A stretch of 64,000 nt of DNA from Tenacibaculum tangerinum (GCF_029853675.1 NZ_CP122539.1:1683501-1747500), one strand, 5' to 3'. Numbered from the stretch's first letter, positions 37,109 through 46,500 are shown. Translations and numbers: made by a program. The notes: generated from the sequence alone by a model not told the origin.

Positions 37109-38392
37109 TTACAACGTCCTATCAACTATTTCTTCAGGTAATACTCCTTTAACATCATACACCACAGCTCCATCTTTCATAATTGATTTTAAATCCATGC
37201 CTTTATATTCATTATGTGCTACAGCTAATACAACCGCATCATATTTACCTTGTGGCGATTCTTTTATTGATTGTAAATTGTACTCTCTCTTTACTTCTTC
37301 TACATCAGCCCAAGGATCATAGATTGTTACATTTGTATTATACTCTTTCAAGCTCTTAACCACGTCTACAACCTTGGTATTACGTACATCTGGACAATTT
37401 TCTTTAAACGTAATTCCCAAAATTAATACTTCAGCTTTTTTAATTTTGATATCTTTATCAATCATTAACTTAATAACCTGAGAAGCTACATACTCTCCCA
37501 TTCCATCATTCATTCTTCTTCCTGCTAAAATAATCCCTGGATGATACCCAAACTCCTGTGCTTTTTGTGCTAAATAATACGGATCTACTCCTATACAATG
37601 TCCTCCAACTAATCCGGGTTTAAACGGTAAAAAGTTCCATTTGGTTCCTGCCGCTGCTAACACATCATTAGTATTGATATTCATCAATCCAAAAATCTTT
37701 GCCAACTCATTTATAAAAGCAATGTTGATATCTCGTTGAGAATTCTCTATCACTTTAGATGCTTCTGCTACTTTAATCGTTGGTGCTAAATGCGTTCCTG
37801 CAGTAATCACCGATTTATACAAATCATCTACTTTCTTACCTATCTCAGGTGTAGAACCAGAAGTTACTTTTAAAATTTTCTCAACCGTATGTTCTTTATC
37901 TCCAGGATTAATACGTTCTGGAGAATATCCTCCATAAAAGTCCTCATTGAATTTTAATCCAGAAACCTGTTCTAATACTGGAATACATTCTTCCTCAGTC
38001 ACTCCAGGATATACTGTTGATTCATAGATAACAATATCCCCTTTTTTTAAAACCTTCCCAACCGTTTCACTCGCTTTAATTAATGGAGTAAGTACAGGAC
38101 GATTATTCTTATCTACCGGGGTAGGCACTGTTACAATATAATAATTACAATCTTTAATATCTTCTAACGATGCTGAACAAAAAAGCCCATTCACATCCGA
38201 TGGTTTTTCTACCAGTACCGATTGTAACACTTCATTTTCAACTTCTAAAGTAGCATCTACTCCAGACATTAACTCTGCAACTCTTTCCTTATTTATATCG
38301 AAGCCTACTACAGAGTATTTTGTTGCAAATAATCTTGCTAAAGGCAATCCTACATACCCTAACCCTATTACGGCAATTTTTTGATTATTCAT
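37109..38392 (-). CDS. Nucleotide-sugar dehydrogenase, VipA/TviB/WbpO type
   Basis: A 427-aa UDP-N-acetylhexosamine 6-dehydrogenase-like enzyme. It has GLGYVGLPLARLFA (10-23), a STVYPGVTEE motif, the catalytic Cys in GGHCIGVDPYY and LGITFKENCPDVRNTK. Family members oxidise UDP-GlcNAc or UDP-GalNAc to the uronic acids. It is a different subfamily from the two ugd copies and is a single copy between the direct repeats. Confidence 0.92.
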   Translation of the reverse strand: MNNQKIAVIGLGYVGLPLARLFATKYSVVGFDINKERVAELMSGVDATLEVENEVLQSVLVEKPSDVNGLFCSASLEDIKDCNYYIVTVPTPVDKNNRPVLTPLIKASETVGKVLKKGDIVIYESTVYPGVTEEECIPVLEQVSGLKFNEDFYGGYSPERINPGDKEHTVEKILKVTSGSTPEIGKKVDDLYKSVITAGTHLAPTIKVAEASKVIENSQRDINIAFINELAKIFGLMNINTNDVLAAAGTKWNFLPFKPGLVGGHCIGVDPYYLAQKAQEFGYHPGIILAGRRMNDGMGEYVASQVIKLMIDKDIKIKKAEVLILGITFKENCPDVRNTKVVDVVKSLKEYNTNVTIYDPWADVEEVKREYNLQSIKESPQGKYDAVVLAVAHNEYKGMDLKSIMKDGAVVYDVKGVLPEEIVDRTL

Positions 38393-38452
38393 GTTTCCAC
38401 TTTCTAAGTCCGCAAAACTACAAAAAATAGTATGAACAAAAGATTATAAAAC

Positions 38453-38487
38453 AAAAAAAGTCTCACCATTAAATGATTAGACTTTTA
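38453..38487 (-). terminator. Terminator of the tRNA-Val pair
   Basis: The stem AAAAGTCT / AGACTTTT (38456-38463 with 38479-38486) with a 15-nt loop is followed on the minus strand by TTTGTTTT. It sits right behind the second tRNA gene in transcription order. Confidence 0.75.
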
Positions 38488-38488
38488 G

Positions 38489-38563
38489 TGGGCGCGAAGG
38501 GATTCGAACCCCTGACCCCTTGGGTGTAAACCAAGTGCTCTGAACCAACTGAGCTACGCGCCC
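38489..38563 (-). tRNA. tRNA-Val(UAC), downstream copy
   Basis: On the minus strand the cloverleaf begins GGGCGCG and ends CGCGCCC plus discriminator A. D arm GCTC/GAGC, anticodon stem CTTGG/CCAAG with loop TTTACAC (anticodon TAC), and T arm with GTTCGAATC. CCA is not encoded. Identical to the copy at 38591-38665. Confidence 0.95.
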
Positions 38564-38590
38564 GTTTGAAATTAACTTTTGTAAGAGTTG

Positions 38591-38665
38591 TGGGCGCGAA
38601 GGGATTCGAACCCCTGACCCCTTGGGTGTAAACCAAGTGCTCTGAACCAACTGAGCTACGCGCCC
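38591..38665 (-). tRNA. tRNA-Val(UAC), upstream copy
   Basis: Same 75-nt sequence as the other tRNA-Val gene, anticodon TAC; the two genes are 27 bp apart on the same strand and are presumably processed from one transcript. Confidence 0.95.
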
Positions 38666-38734
38666 TTACTTGTTAATTGCGGATGCAAATATATAACAGT
38701 TTTAGAGATTGACAATAACTTTTTTTATTTTTTT

Positions 38735-39943
38735 CTATAAAACTTCCGCTACTACAAACGTGCTTCCGCCCACATAAATAACGTCTTCTTCGGAAGCATT
38801 ATTTTTTGCTTTTTCAAAAGCTTGATTTACAGAATCAAACACCTTTCCTTTCAAACTAAACACATCTGCTTGTTCTTTTAATTTATCTACAAACAATCCT
38901 CGGGGAATATTGGGTTTGCAAAAATAATAGCTTGCTTTTTTTGGAAACAGCGGTAAAACTTCGTTCAAATTCTTATCAGAAACGACTCCTAAAACAATGT
39001 GCAATTGCTTGTATTTTTCTTTTTCTAACTGTTTTAATGTGTACAACAACCCTTCTTTGTTGTGTGCTGTATCACAGATTACCTTTGGATGTTCTTGCAA
39101 TACTTGCCAGCGACCTTTTAAGTTGGTATTGGAAACCACATGTAACAATCCGTTTGTGATGTTTTCCTCGGAAATTGTAAATTCTTTTAATTGATGAATG
39201 GTGGTTACTGCTGTGGTTACATTGTTTTGTTGATAGTCACCTAATAAATCAGTCTTATAGTGTTGCTTAGTATCCGAAGCAAATACAATGGGAGCATTGC
39301 ATTCGTTTGCCTTCATAACAAACACTTCTTCTGTTTCTTTTTGTCGCTCACCAATCACTACGGGAACATTCTTTTTGATGATTCCTGCTTTTTCAAAAGC
39401 TATTTCAGGTAGGGTTTCTCCTAAAAACTGGGTATGGTCTAATCCGATATTGGTAATTACTGAAACTTCAGGTGTAATGATATTCGTTGAATCTAGCCTA
39501 CCTCCTAAACCAACTTCAATCACGGCGATATCTACTTTTTGACTGGCAAATTCTTCAAATGCCATTCCTACGGTCATTTCAAAAAATGACAATCGTTGCT
39601 TTTCTAAAAAAGCTTTGTTTTTTTCGATAAACTCAACTACTGCTTCTCTAGAAATCTCTTCTCCATTGATTCGAATGCGTTCTGTGAAACTTTTCAAATG
39701 AGGAGAGGTATACAAGCCTACTTTATATCCTGCTTCCTGTAGTATGGAAGCTATCATGTGACTGGTAGAGCCTTTTCCATTCGTTCCTCCTACATGAATA
39801 GTTTTGAACTTTTGCTGTGGATTTCCAAGTTCGTTGCAAAACGCAATAATATTGGTTAAGTCTTTTTTGAATGCTGTTTGCCCCTGACGTTGGTACATGG
39901 GTAACTGTGCAAACATCCAGTCTAGTACTTGTTCGTAAGTCAT
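38735..39943 (-). CDS. folC: Bifunctional folylpolyglutamate/dihydrofolate synthase FolC
   Basis: A 402-aa Mur-ligase-related enzyme that makes dihydrofolate and adds glutamates to folates. It has the ATP loop VGGTNGKGSTSH (51-62), the EVGLGGRLDSTN segment and the C-terminal DTAHNKEG motif. It is an essential housekeeping gene, probably the only copy. It lies 30 bp downstream of repeat copy 2 and between the two repeat copies, so recombination between them would remove it. Confidence 0.94.
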   Translation of the reverse strand: MTYEQVLDWMFAQLPMYQRQGQTAFKKDLTNIIAFCNELGNPQQKFKTIHVGGTNGKGSTSHMIASILQEAGYKVGLYTSPHLKSFTERIRINGEEISREAVVEFIEKNKAFLEKQRLSFFEMTVGMAFEEFASQKVDIAVIEVGLGGRLDSTNIITPEVSVITNIGLDHTQFLGETLPEIAFEKAGIIKKNVPVVIGERQKETEEVFVMKANECNAPIVFASDTKQHYKTDLLGDYQQNNVTTAVTTIHQLKEFTISEENITNGLLHVVSNTNLKGRWQVLQEHPKVICDTAHNKEGLLYTLKQLEKEKYKQLHIVLGVVSDKNLNEVLPLFPKKASYYFCKPNIPRGLFVDKLKEQADVFSLKGKVFDSVNQAFEKAKNNASEEDVIYVGGSTFVVAEVL

Positions 39944-39973
39944 GTGAATTTTAAAACAAATTAAGATGAAAAA

Positions 39974-40987
39974 TTAACTGTGATATTCTTGATACCATTG
40001 TACAAAACGACGTACTCCTTCTTCTATTTTTACCTGAGGTTTGTAGTTATAATCCTTTATTAAACCATCCACATTTGCCCAGGTTTTTTTGACATCCCCT
40101 GGTTGCATGGGTAACATTTCTTTAACCGCCTCTTTTCCTAAATTGGCTTCCATTGTTGTAATGAAATCTAACAATTTTACTGAATCGTTGTTACCTATGT
40201 TATAGATTTTATAGAGTTCTTCTCTATCTTCAACCGATTTTTCTAGTACTCTTTGTACCCCTTCTACTATATCATCTACATAAGTAAAATCTCGTTCCAT
40301 ATCTCCGTTGTTGAACACTTTGATGGGACGGTTGTTTGAAATGGCATCAGCAAACAGTATAGGTGCCATGTCGGGTCGTCCCCATGGTCCGTACACCGTG
40401 AAAAATCGCAATCCTGTAGTGGGCATTTTATATAGATGACTGTAGGTATGAGCCATCAATTCGTTACTTTTCTTCGTAGCTGCATACAAACTCACGGGAG
40501 TATCAACCCTATCTCCCTCGGAAAAAGGCACTTTTTTGTTGGAGCCGTACACACTTGAGCTACTGGCATACACCAAATGTTTGATTTCATGATGTCGGCA
40601 ACACTCCAAAATATTTAAAAACCCAACAATATTGCTTTGAATATACACATCGGGATTTTCGATACTGTAACGCACTCCTGCTTGGGCTGCTAGGTGACAA
40701 ACTACTTCAAATTTTTCGGTAGTGAATAATTGAAATAGTGCTTCTTTATCTTCTAAGTTCAATCGTATAAACTTAAAATTATTAAAAGTAGCACTTGTCA
40801 TTTCTTGATGAAATACCTCAGCTTTTTTTCTATCTATTCCTAATTGTTGTAACCGAGCATATTTTAAATTGACATCGTAATAGTCGTTAATATTATCGAT
40901 TCCTACTACTTCATGTCCTTCAGTTAGTAATTTTTTACTTAAATGGAACCCGATAAACCCTGCTGCTCCTGTAACTAAAATCTTCAT
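39974..40987 (-). CDS. UDP-glucuronate 4-epimerase-like SDR, copy 2
   Basis: A 337-aa protein, identical to copy 1 over residues 1-325, ending QWYQEYHS, the normal type of C-terminus for this family. NAD motif GAAGFIG, YAATK catalytic pair and SSSSVYG are intact. It would make UDP-galacturonate from the product of the adjacent ugd copy. Its 4-bp overlap with ugd is the same as in copy 1. Confidence 0.92.
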   Translation of the reverse strand: MKILVTGAAGFIGFHLSKKLLTEGHEVVGIDNINDYYDVNLKYARLQQLGIDRKKAEVFHQEMTSATFNNFKFIRLNLEDKEALFQLFTTEKFEVVCHLAAQAGVRYSIENPDVYIQSNIVGFLNILECCRHHEIKHLVYASSSSVYGSNKKVPFSEGDRVDTPVSLYAATKKSNELMAHTYSHLYKMPTTGLRFFTVYGPWGRPDMAPILFADAISNNRPIKVFNNGDMERDFTYVDDIVEGVQRVLEKSVEDREELYKIYNIGNNDSVKLLDFITTMEANLGKEAVKEMLPMQPGDVKKTWANVDGLIKDYNYKPQVKIEEGVRRFVQWYQEYHS

Positions 40988-42748
40988 GAGTTCTTTCCTA
41001 TTTGATAATATTCAAATCCTCTTTCTTCTAAATGATAGCTATGGTACTGATTTCTTCCATCAAAAATAACTGGGGTTTTCAGTTGCTGTTGAATTTCTGA
41101 AAAATCTGGTGAACGAAACTCCTTCCACTCTGTCAATAAAATCAACGCATCTGCATTAGCCAATACTTCATATTTAGCTTTCTTGTAAGTGATGTTCTCC
41201 ACATCTTTTAAATAAAAATGTGCTGCTTCTTCCATCGCTTTTGGGTCGTATGCTTGTACTTTTGCCCCTCTCTTCACCAGTTCTTTTACCACATAAATCG
41301 CTGGGGCTTCACGCATATCGTCGGTTTCTGGTTTGAATGCCAATCCCCATAAACCAAATGTTTTTCCTGTTAAATCTTCTCCAAATCTTTTGATGATTTT
41401 CTCTGCAATCACAAATTTTTGGCGGTTGTTCACTTCTTCTACTGACTTGATCAATTGGGCTTCATAACCATGTTCTTCTGCTATCTTTTTCAATGCTTTC
41501 ACATCCTTCGGGAAACAAGAACCTCCATAGCCTGCACCGGGATAAATAAAACTATAACCAATTCGTGAATCGGACCCTATTCCTGCACGTACATTGTTTA
41601 CATCAGCTCCCACGCGCTCGCAAATGTTGGCGATTTCGTTCATAAACGATATTTTGGTGGCTAGCATTGCATTGGCGGCGTACTTGGTCATTTCTGCGGA
41701 ACGTACATCCATGGTAATGAATCGGTCGTTGGTCATTGTAAAAGGAGTGTACAACTGGCGCATTTTTTCAAAAGCATAGTCCGACTCCGCTCCAATTACC
41801 ACTCTATCAGGTTTCATAAAATCGTTGATGGCATCGCCTTCTTTTAAAAATTCGGGATTAGAAACTACATCAAATTCAATAGCCACATTTCTTTTATCCA
41901 ATTCCGATTGAATAGCTACCCTTACTTTATCGGCTGTTCCCACAGGTACGGTAGATTTATTTACGACAATCAATCGGTGGTTCATCTTTTGACCAATTTC
42001 TTTAGCCACTGCCAACACATATTGCAAATCTGCCGAACCGTCTTCTCCCATAGGAGTACCTACGGCTATAAAAACAATAGTAACTTCTTCAAGGGCTTCT
42101 TCTAACTTGGTTGTAAAGAATAAGTTGTTCTTCTCTACATTTTTCAATACCATCTTTTCTAGACCTGGTTCGTAAATTGGTATAATTCCTTGGTGAAGCT
42201 TACTTATTTTTTTGGGGTCGATATCTACACAGGTAACTTTGTTTCCCATTTCTGAAAAACAGGTTCCTGATACCAAGCCTACATAGCCTGTTCCGATAAC
42301 AGCTAGTTTCATATTTATTATTTATCTTTTGATTTCAAACTTTCTTTATCATGAACTTCTTTTCGCAACCCACTGCTAGAAAAACGGTGTTCTCTTTTAT
42401 TAAAGTACAATTTGATTCCTTTCTTCTCACAAAAATCTCTTCCTGTGAATTGTTTGTTGGCATATTCATCACCTATAATTCGTACGTCTATATGAAAGGA
42501 ACGAAGAATATCTTCTAAATCCTGCTCAGTTGCATACGGAACGATTTCATCGACATATTTACAGCCTTTTAACTGGATATATCGCTCAACTACCGATTGT
42601 ACGGGTCTGTTTTTATCGGGTCTGTCGATGGTTGGGTCTGTTTGCAAACCACAGATTAAGTAATCGCATTGGCGCTTGGCTTCTTCTAACATTTTAATAT
42701 GTCCTGCATGCAATAAATCAAATGCACTGAAAGTAATTCCTGTTTTCA
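40017..42748. repeat. 2,732-bp direct repeat, copy 2
   Basis: The partner of 33958-36689. All three genes here have normal ends (ATG start of the tagD-like gene, canonical epimerase C-terminus), which suggests this is the donor copy. No transposase or terminal inverted repeats at the ends. Confidence 0.92.
40984..42312 (-). CDS. ugd: UDP-glucose 6-dehydrogenase, copy 2
   Basis: 442 aa, the same sequence as copy 1. GTGYVG NAD site and the GGSCFPKD catalytic Cys are present. It lies between tonB and folC in a stretch otherwise made of housekeeping genes, so this set looks inserted there or ancestral to the polysaccharide locus. Confidence 0.94.
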   Translation of the reverse strand: MKLAVIGTGYVGLVSGTCFSEMGNKVTCVDIDPKKISKLHQGIIPIYEPGLEKMVLKNVEKNNLFFTTKLEEALEEVTIVFIAVGTPMGEDGSADLQYVLAVAKEIGQKMNHRLIVVNKSTVPVGTADKVRVAIQSELDKRNVAIEFDVVSNPEFLKEGDAINDFMKPDRVVIGAESDYAFEKMRQLYTPFTMTNDRFITMDVRSAEMTKYAANAMLATKISFMNEIANICERVGADVNNVRAGIGSDSRIGYSFIYPGAGYGGSCFPKDVKALKKIAEEHGYEAQLIKSVEEVNNRQKFVIAEKIIKRFGEDLTGKTFGLWGLAFKPETDDMREAPAIYVVKELVKRGAKVQAYDPKAMEEAAHFYLKDVENITYKKAKYEVLANADALILLTEWKEFRSPDFSEIQQQLKTPVIFDGRNQYHSYHLEERGFEYYQIGKNS

Positions 42749-42749
42749 T
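42318..42749 (-). CDS. TagD-like adenylyl/cytidylyltransferase family protein, copy 2
   Basis: 143 aa with an ATG start at 42749; otherwise identical to copy 1. HxGH at LLHAGHIK. It is first in the three-gene set tagD-like, ugd, epimerase. The 162-bp upstream region contains a dispersed repeat and no clear promoter match. Confidence 0.87.
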   Translation of the reverse strand: MKTGITFSAFDLLHAGHIKMLEEAKRQCDYLICGLQTDPTIDRPDKNRPVQSVVERYIQLKGCKYVDEIVPYATEQDLEDILRSFHIDVRIIGDEYANKQFTGRDFCEKKGIKLYFNKREHRFSSSGLRKEVHDKESLKSKDK

Positions 42750-42776
42750 TTTTTATTATACCTTTTAAAATCATTT

Positions 42777-42846
42777 GAGTGTCATTCTGACAAGAGAAAA
42801 AAATCTCATTTAAACAAGTAACTCTTATTATTGAGATGACACACTT
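42777..42846. repeat. Short dispersed intergenic element with nested inverted repeats
   Basis: GTGTCAT at 42779-42785 pairs with ATGACAC at 42836-42842, and ATCTCA at 42803-42808 pairs with TGAGAT at 42832-42837. The pattern resembles GTCATTCTGA-type intergenic repeats common in Flavobacteriaceae; a degenerate relative may lie at 12627. Confidence 0.45.
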
Positions 42847-42911
42847 TTGATTTTTAGTTAATTAAATTTGATATCGAACTTCTTTATTTACTAATTTTCT
42901 GCAAAGATATG

Positions 42912-43730
42912 TTATTTTGAAAGAGAAAACTTGTAGATGATTGTTCCTCTTTGTTTTGATGGTGCATTTCCATCGGCATTCCATGTTGTTTTCAATGCTG
43001 CTTTTTTTGCTGCGTCGTATAAACAAAAAGCAGAATTGGTGGTTCCTTTGGCTCCGGGAGTAGCTTTGATTACTTTTCCATTTTGATTTACTTCTATAAT
43101 TACTACCACCGTTCCTTCTTCTTGACAGTCTGGCTTTTCTATAGGTTTCGAGAGTGCTTTTCTTCCTGCTAAGTTATAATTTCCTCCTGAACCACTGCCC
43201 GAGTTTCCATAATATTTATCTGAACTAGGGTCTCCTTGTTCGTTTCCTTTTACTCCAGATTGGTTATCGTCTCCTTCACCTTTATTGGCTCCGTTATTTG
43301 AAGTACCGTTTAGCAAACTGTTTAAGGCATCTGTTGCTTCTTTCGAGGGTTTTGGCTTGGGTTTTTCTTTTGGTTTTGTTTCTTTCGGAGCTTCTTTAAT
43401 TACTTTTTTTTCTTCTTTCTTTTTTTCAACTACAGGCACCTCTTCCGCAGTATCATTTGTAATCATTTCTTCTTTAACTGTCTCTTCAGAAACTTCTTCT
43501 TCTTGTTCTTCTACCACTTCTTCTTGTTGTGGAGTAGCTTGAGCTTTTGTTTTTTCAACAGGTTCACCACTTCCTACATCTGAATTCCCAAAATTAATCG
43601 CTAATCCGTACTCAATAGGCGGATCGAGATATTTCATTCCGTAGTTATATATTCCAATTAATAAGAGTATTAGAATAATAGCTGTGATTACAGCCGATTT
43701 ACGTTTATGTTGGGTATCTAAAACTTTCAT
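42912..43730 (-). CDS. tonB: Energy transducer TonB
   Basis: A 272-aa inner-membrane-anchored periplasmic protein. One N-terminal helix (about 14-32) is followed by a Glu/Lys/Pro-rich spacer (about 60-135), a Gly/Asn/Ser linker, and a C-terminal domain (about 200-272) of the Bacteroidota TonB type. It transmits proton-motive energy from ExbB/ExbD to outer-membrane receptors. It directly follows exbD (no gap), so it is the last gene of exbB-exbD-tonB. Confidence 0.88.
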   Translation of the reverse strand: MKVLDTQHKRKSAVITAIILILLLIGIYNYGMKYLDPPIEYGLAINFGNSDVGSGEPVEKTKAQATPQQEEVVEEQEEEVSEETVKEEMITNDTAEEVPVVEKKKEEKKVIKEAPKETKPKEKPKPKPSKEATDALNSLLNGTSNNGANKGEGDDNQSGVKGNEQGDPSSDKYYGNSGSGSGGNYNLAGRKALSKPIEKPDCQEEGTVVVIIEVNQNGKVIKATPGAKGTTNSAFCLYDAAKKAALKTTWNADGNAPSKQRGTIIYKFSLSK

Positions 43731-44126
43731 TTATTTACCTCCTTTTACTGCTAAAGTCATTTTTAACTTATTTCTATTCGCAATATCAATTACTTGCATT
43801 ACCTTTTTATAGGGTACATTTTGATCTCCTCGAATTACAACAGTTTTCTTTTTATCGCTTCCTACTTTTGTTACCAATTCTCTTTCCAAATTAGCATTAC
43901 TCACCTTGGTTTTATCTATATAGAAAGAAGCATCTTTAGTAATGGTTACTGCTACTGAAGTATTGTTCTCTGTTTTTCCACCAGCCTTAGGCAATAGTAC
44001 ATCAATAGCACTAACGGTTACCAATGTTGACGTTAGCATAAAAAATATCAATAGCAAGAAAACAATATCAGTCATAGATGACATATTGAAATTTGGATTG
44101 ACTTTATTTCTTCCTCGTAAGTTCAT
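43731..44126 (-). CDS. exbD: Biopolymer transport protein ExbD
   Basis: A 131-aa protein with a single N-terminal helix (about 20-42) carrying the conserved Asp in MTDIVFLLLIFFML, which takes part in proton use. The C-terminal periplasmic domain ends with the MTLAVKGGK segment. It partners ExbB and TonB in the adjacent genes. Confidence 0.92.
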   Translation of the reverse strand: MNLRGRNKVNPNFNMSSMTDIVFLLLIFFMLTSTLVTVSAIDVLLPKAGGKTENNTSVAVTITKDASFYIDKTKVSNANLERELVTKVGSDKKKTVVIRGDQNVPYKKVMQVIDIANRNKLKMTLAVKGGK

Positions 44127-44137
44127 TCGGATTTAGT

Positions 44138-44205
44138 TTGAAAGTTAAAAGTTGAAAGTTTTGAAAGTTACTTTACCACTTTAAAACTTTGTAACTTTTA
44201 CACTT
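44138..44205. repeat. Low-complexity AAAGTT repeat between exbB and exbD
   Basis: The 81-bp spacer repeats the unit GAAAGTT/AAAAGTT several times and then its complement (ACTTT, AACTTTT). Such AAGTTGAAAGTT tracts recur between genes in flavobacterial genomes. No ORF. Confidence 0.55.
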
Positions 44206-44207
44206 AG

Positions 44208-44894
44208 TTACACTGGCTCGTTTAGTAAATCTAAAAATTCTACCGATTTTGCTTCCATCTGGTAGATTACTTTATCTGTTCTAACCACTAAATGGTTGTA
44301 TGCGATATAGGCTATAATCCCCACAATTAAACCTGCAACAGTAGTTGTCATTGCTGTATACAAACCGTCTGATAACATTTTAATATCAATTTGCCCTCCA
44401 GAGTTTGCTATTTCGTGTATTGCAACAATCATTCCAATTACGGTTCCTAAAAAACCAATCATAGGAGCTGCTCCTGCAATGGTTGCTAGTACTGATACGT
44501 TTTTTTCGAGTTGATATACTTCTAACTTCCCCGCATTTTCTATCGCCGTATTAATATCTTCTAAAGGTTTTCCTATTCTAGAAATTCCTTTACCTATTAA
44601 TCTTGCTGTGGGTGTATTGGTATTGTCACAAAGTGATTTTGCGCTATCGATTCTTCCGCTAGTAACGTGATCTCTAATTTGATCCATAAAGTTTATATCT
44701 ACTTTCGATGCTGCTTTTATGGCAAAAAATCGTTCAAAATAAATATATAAGGCTACCGCTAATAATACAAACAGTAGGGCTATTATGATTTGTCCTCCTA
44801 CACCTCCATCCATTATCAAATTATAGATTGATAATGTTTTTTCTTGTGCAACTTCTTCTAATAACGCTTCTTGTTCTTGAAAATATGCTACCAT
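44208..44894 (-). CDS. exbB: MotA/TolQ/ExbB proton channel family protein
   Basis: A 228-aa membrane protein with three helices (about 30-55, 130-155 and 175-200). TIAGAAPMIGFLGTVIGMI and TAMTTTVAGLIVGI are the conserved pore segments. With ExbD it forms the proton channel that energises TonB. It is the first gene of the exbB-exbD-tonB operon and lies behind the nhaB terminator. Confidence 0.92.
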   Translation of the reverse strand: MVAYFQEQEALLEEVAQEKTLSIYNLIMDGGVGGQIIIALLFVLLAVALYIYFERFFAIKAASKVDINFMDQIRDHVTSGRIDSAKSLCDNTNTPTARLIGKGISRIGKPLEDINTAIENAGKLEVYQLEKNVSVLATIAGAAPMIGFLGTVIGMIVAIHEIANSGGQIDIKMLSDGLYTAMTTTVAGLIVGIIAYIAYNHLVVRTDKVIYQMEAKSVEFLDLLNEPV

Positions 44895-44950
44895 TAAATT
44901 GTTTTTAAATCTATTTTAGTATTAACGAATGACTTCTTTTTTAATTGTTT

Positions 44951-44985
44951 AAAAAAATCCTGAATTTTTAAAATTCAGGATTTTG
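44951..44985 (-). terminator. Terminator between nhaB and exbB
   Basis: A near-perfect 14-bp stem (AAATCCTGAATTTT / AAAATTCAGGATTT) with a minimal loop, followed on the minus strand by a T run. It ends the gdh-nhaB transcript. Confidence 0.85.
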
Positions 44986-45005
44986 AATAGATTGTTTTTA
45001 TTCGA

Positions 45006-46481
45006 CTATCCTAATACTATTTTTACCATAATGTAACCTAAGCCTCCTAAAACAATAGTGTACGGTAATGCCATTTTTACCATTCTACCATACGACAGAT
45101 CGATTAGAGGTGCTAAAGAAGAGGTGAGCAAGAACAGAAATGCTGCCTGTCCGTTAGGTGTAGCGACACTAGGTAAATTTGTCCCTGTATTAATCGCTAT
45201 TGCCAGTTTTTCAAAATGTTCTCTTGAAATTACGCCATTTTTAAATGCTTCTTGCACCTCGCCAATATATACGGTAGCGACGAAAACATTATCACTAATT
45301 GCAGACAACACTCCGTTAGCAATATAGAATAATCCTGGTTGTGATGCTGGGTCTTGTTCTAATGCCCATGCAATAATAGGACTGAATAAGTGTTGGTCGT
45401 GTATCATGGCTACAATTACGAAAAACACTACTAATAACCCTGTAAATGGGAGTGCTTCTTCGAAAGCAGGTCCTAATTGGTGCTCTTCAATAATACCCAT
45501 AAAAGCAGTTTGTATAATGATTAAGCCTAAGCCTATAAAACCTACTGGGGCAATATGGGTTGCCAATCCTGCTATTAACAAAACTGCTGCAATTCCTTGC
45601 ACCATTAAACCGTATTTTTCTTTGTGTGTACGTTTGGCATCTTCTTCTTCGGTGTATTTCTCTATAATTCTTGCAGCTACATCTGGTAATTTCGCTCCGA
45701 AACCAAACCATCCTGTTGTTTCAAGAATTACGGTAGTAATCATTCCTGCTATAAGTACTGGAATCGTAATTGGGGCCATTTTCATGAAAAACTCAATAAA
45801 ATCCCATCCCATGCGTTCCCCAATTAATAAATTTTGAGGTTCTCCTACCAATGTACATACTCCTCCTAGTGCAGTACCAACAACACCGTGCATTGTTAAA
45901 CTACGAAGGAAACTTCGGAATTGTTCTAAGGTTTCACCACTTAAACTTTTTCTATCTAAAACACCATCATTATCATAATCTGATGTTGATTTAGAGTGAA
46001 TTTTGTGATACACTCCATAAAAACCAACCGCAACACTAATTAAAACAGCTGTAACCGTCAAGGCATCTAAGAACGCTGATAGTATTGCAGACAAAAAAAC
46101 GAATAGTAACGATAAAACTACTTTAGACTTTATCTTGGTAAATACTTTGCTGAAAATATACATTAACAGTGGTTTCATAAAGTAAATTCCCGCCACCATA
46201 AAAACTAAAAGCAAAATCACTTCTAAGTTTTGGTCTACTTCATGATACGCTTTTTCTGGTGAAGTTAACCCTAATGCTAATGCTTCAATTGCTAAAAGCC
46301 CTCCTGATTGAAGAGGGTAGCATTTTAAAGCCATTGCTAGGGTAAAAATAAACTCTCCAATGAAAAGCCATGCTGTTACTGTTTTTCCAATAAAAAAGAA
46401 AGAAAAAATGTTAAAGATTAAAAAGCTAATCATGGTCATTTTAAACCATTTAGGACTATTCCCTAAAAAATATTTAAACAT
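45006..46481 (-). CDS. nhaB: Na+/H+ antiporter NhaB
   Basis: A 491-aa antiporter with about 12 helices. The N-terminus ([10 protein letters not shown], then [16 protein letters not shown] and [12 protein letters not shown]) and the [18 protein letters not shown] segment are close to E. coli NhaB. It exchanges sodium for protons across the inner membrane and fits a marine lifestyle. It follows the glutamate dehydrogenase gene after 19 bp, probably on one transcript. Confidence 0.93.
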   Translation of the reverse strand: MFKYFLGNSPKWFKMTMISFLIFNIFSFFFIGKTVTAWLFIGEFIFTLAMALKCYPLQSGGLLAIEALALGLTSPEKAYHEVDQNLEVILLLVFMVAGIYFMKPLLMYIFSKVFTKIKSKVVLSLLFVFLSAILSAFLDALTVTAVLISVAVGFYGVYHKIHSKSTSDYDNDGVLDRKSLSGETLEQFRSFLRSLTMHGVVGTALGGVCTLVGEPQNLLIGERMGWDFIEFFMKMAPITIPVLIAGMITTVILETTGWFGFGAKLPDVAARIIEKYTEEEDAKRTHKEKYGLMVQGIAAVLLIAGLATHIAPVGFIGLGLIIIQTAFMGIIEEHQLGPAFEEALPFTGLLVVFFVIVAMIHDQHLFSPIIAWALEQDPASQPGLFYIANGVLSAISDNVFVATVYIGEVQEAFKNGVISREHFEKLAIAINTGTNLPSVATPNGQAAFLFLLTSSLAPLIDLSYGRMVKMALPYTIVLGGLGYIMVKIVLG

Positions 46482-46500
46482 AGTTGATGTATTTATAAAT

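Noticed and set aside
38489..38665. The two adjacent 75-bp repeats as a CRISPR-like array
   Set aside because: Each unit folds as a full tRNA-Val cloverleaf with anticodon TAC.
33958..42748. The large direct repeats as an insertion sequence or composite transposon
   Set aside because: No transposase gene, no terminal inverted repeats and no target-site duplication were seen; the repeats carry only sugar-nucleotide genes.
45406..45837. A 143-codon frame antisense to nhaB
   Set aside because: It is a by-product of the codon usage of nhaB, with no start signal or plausible protein features.
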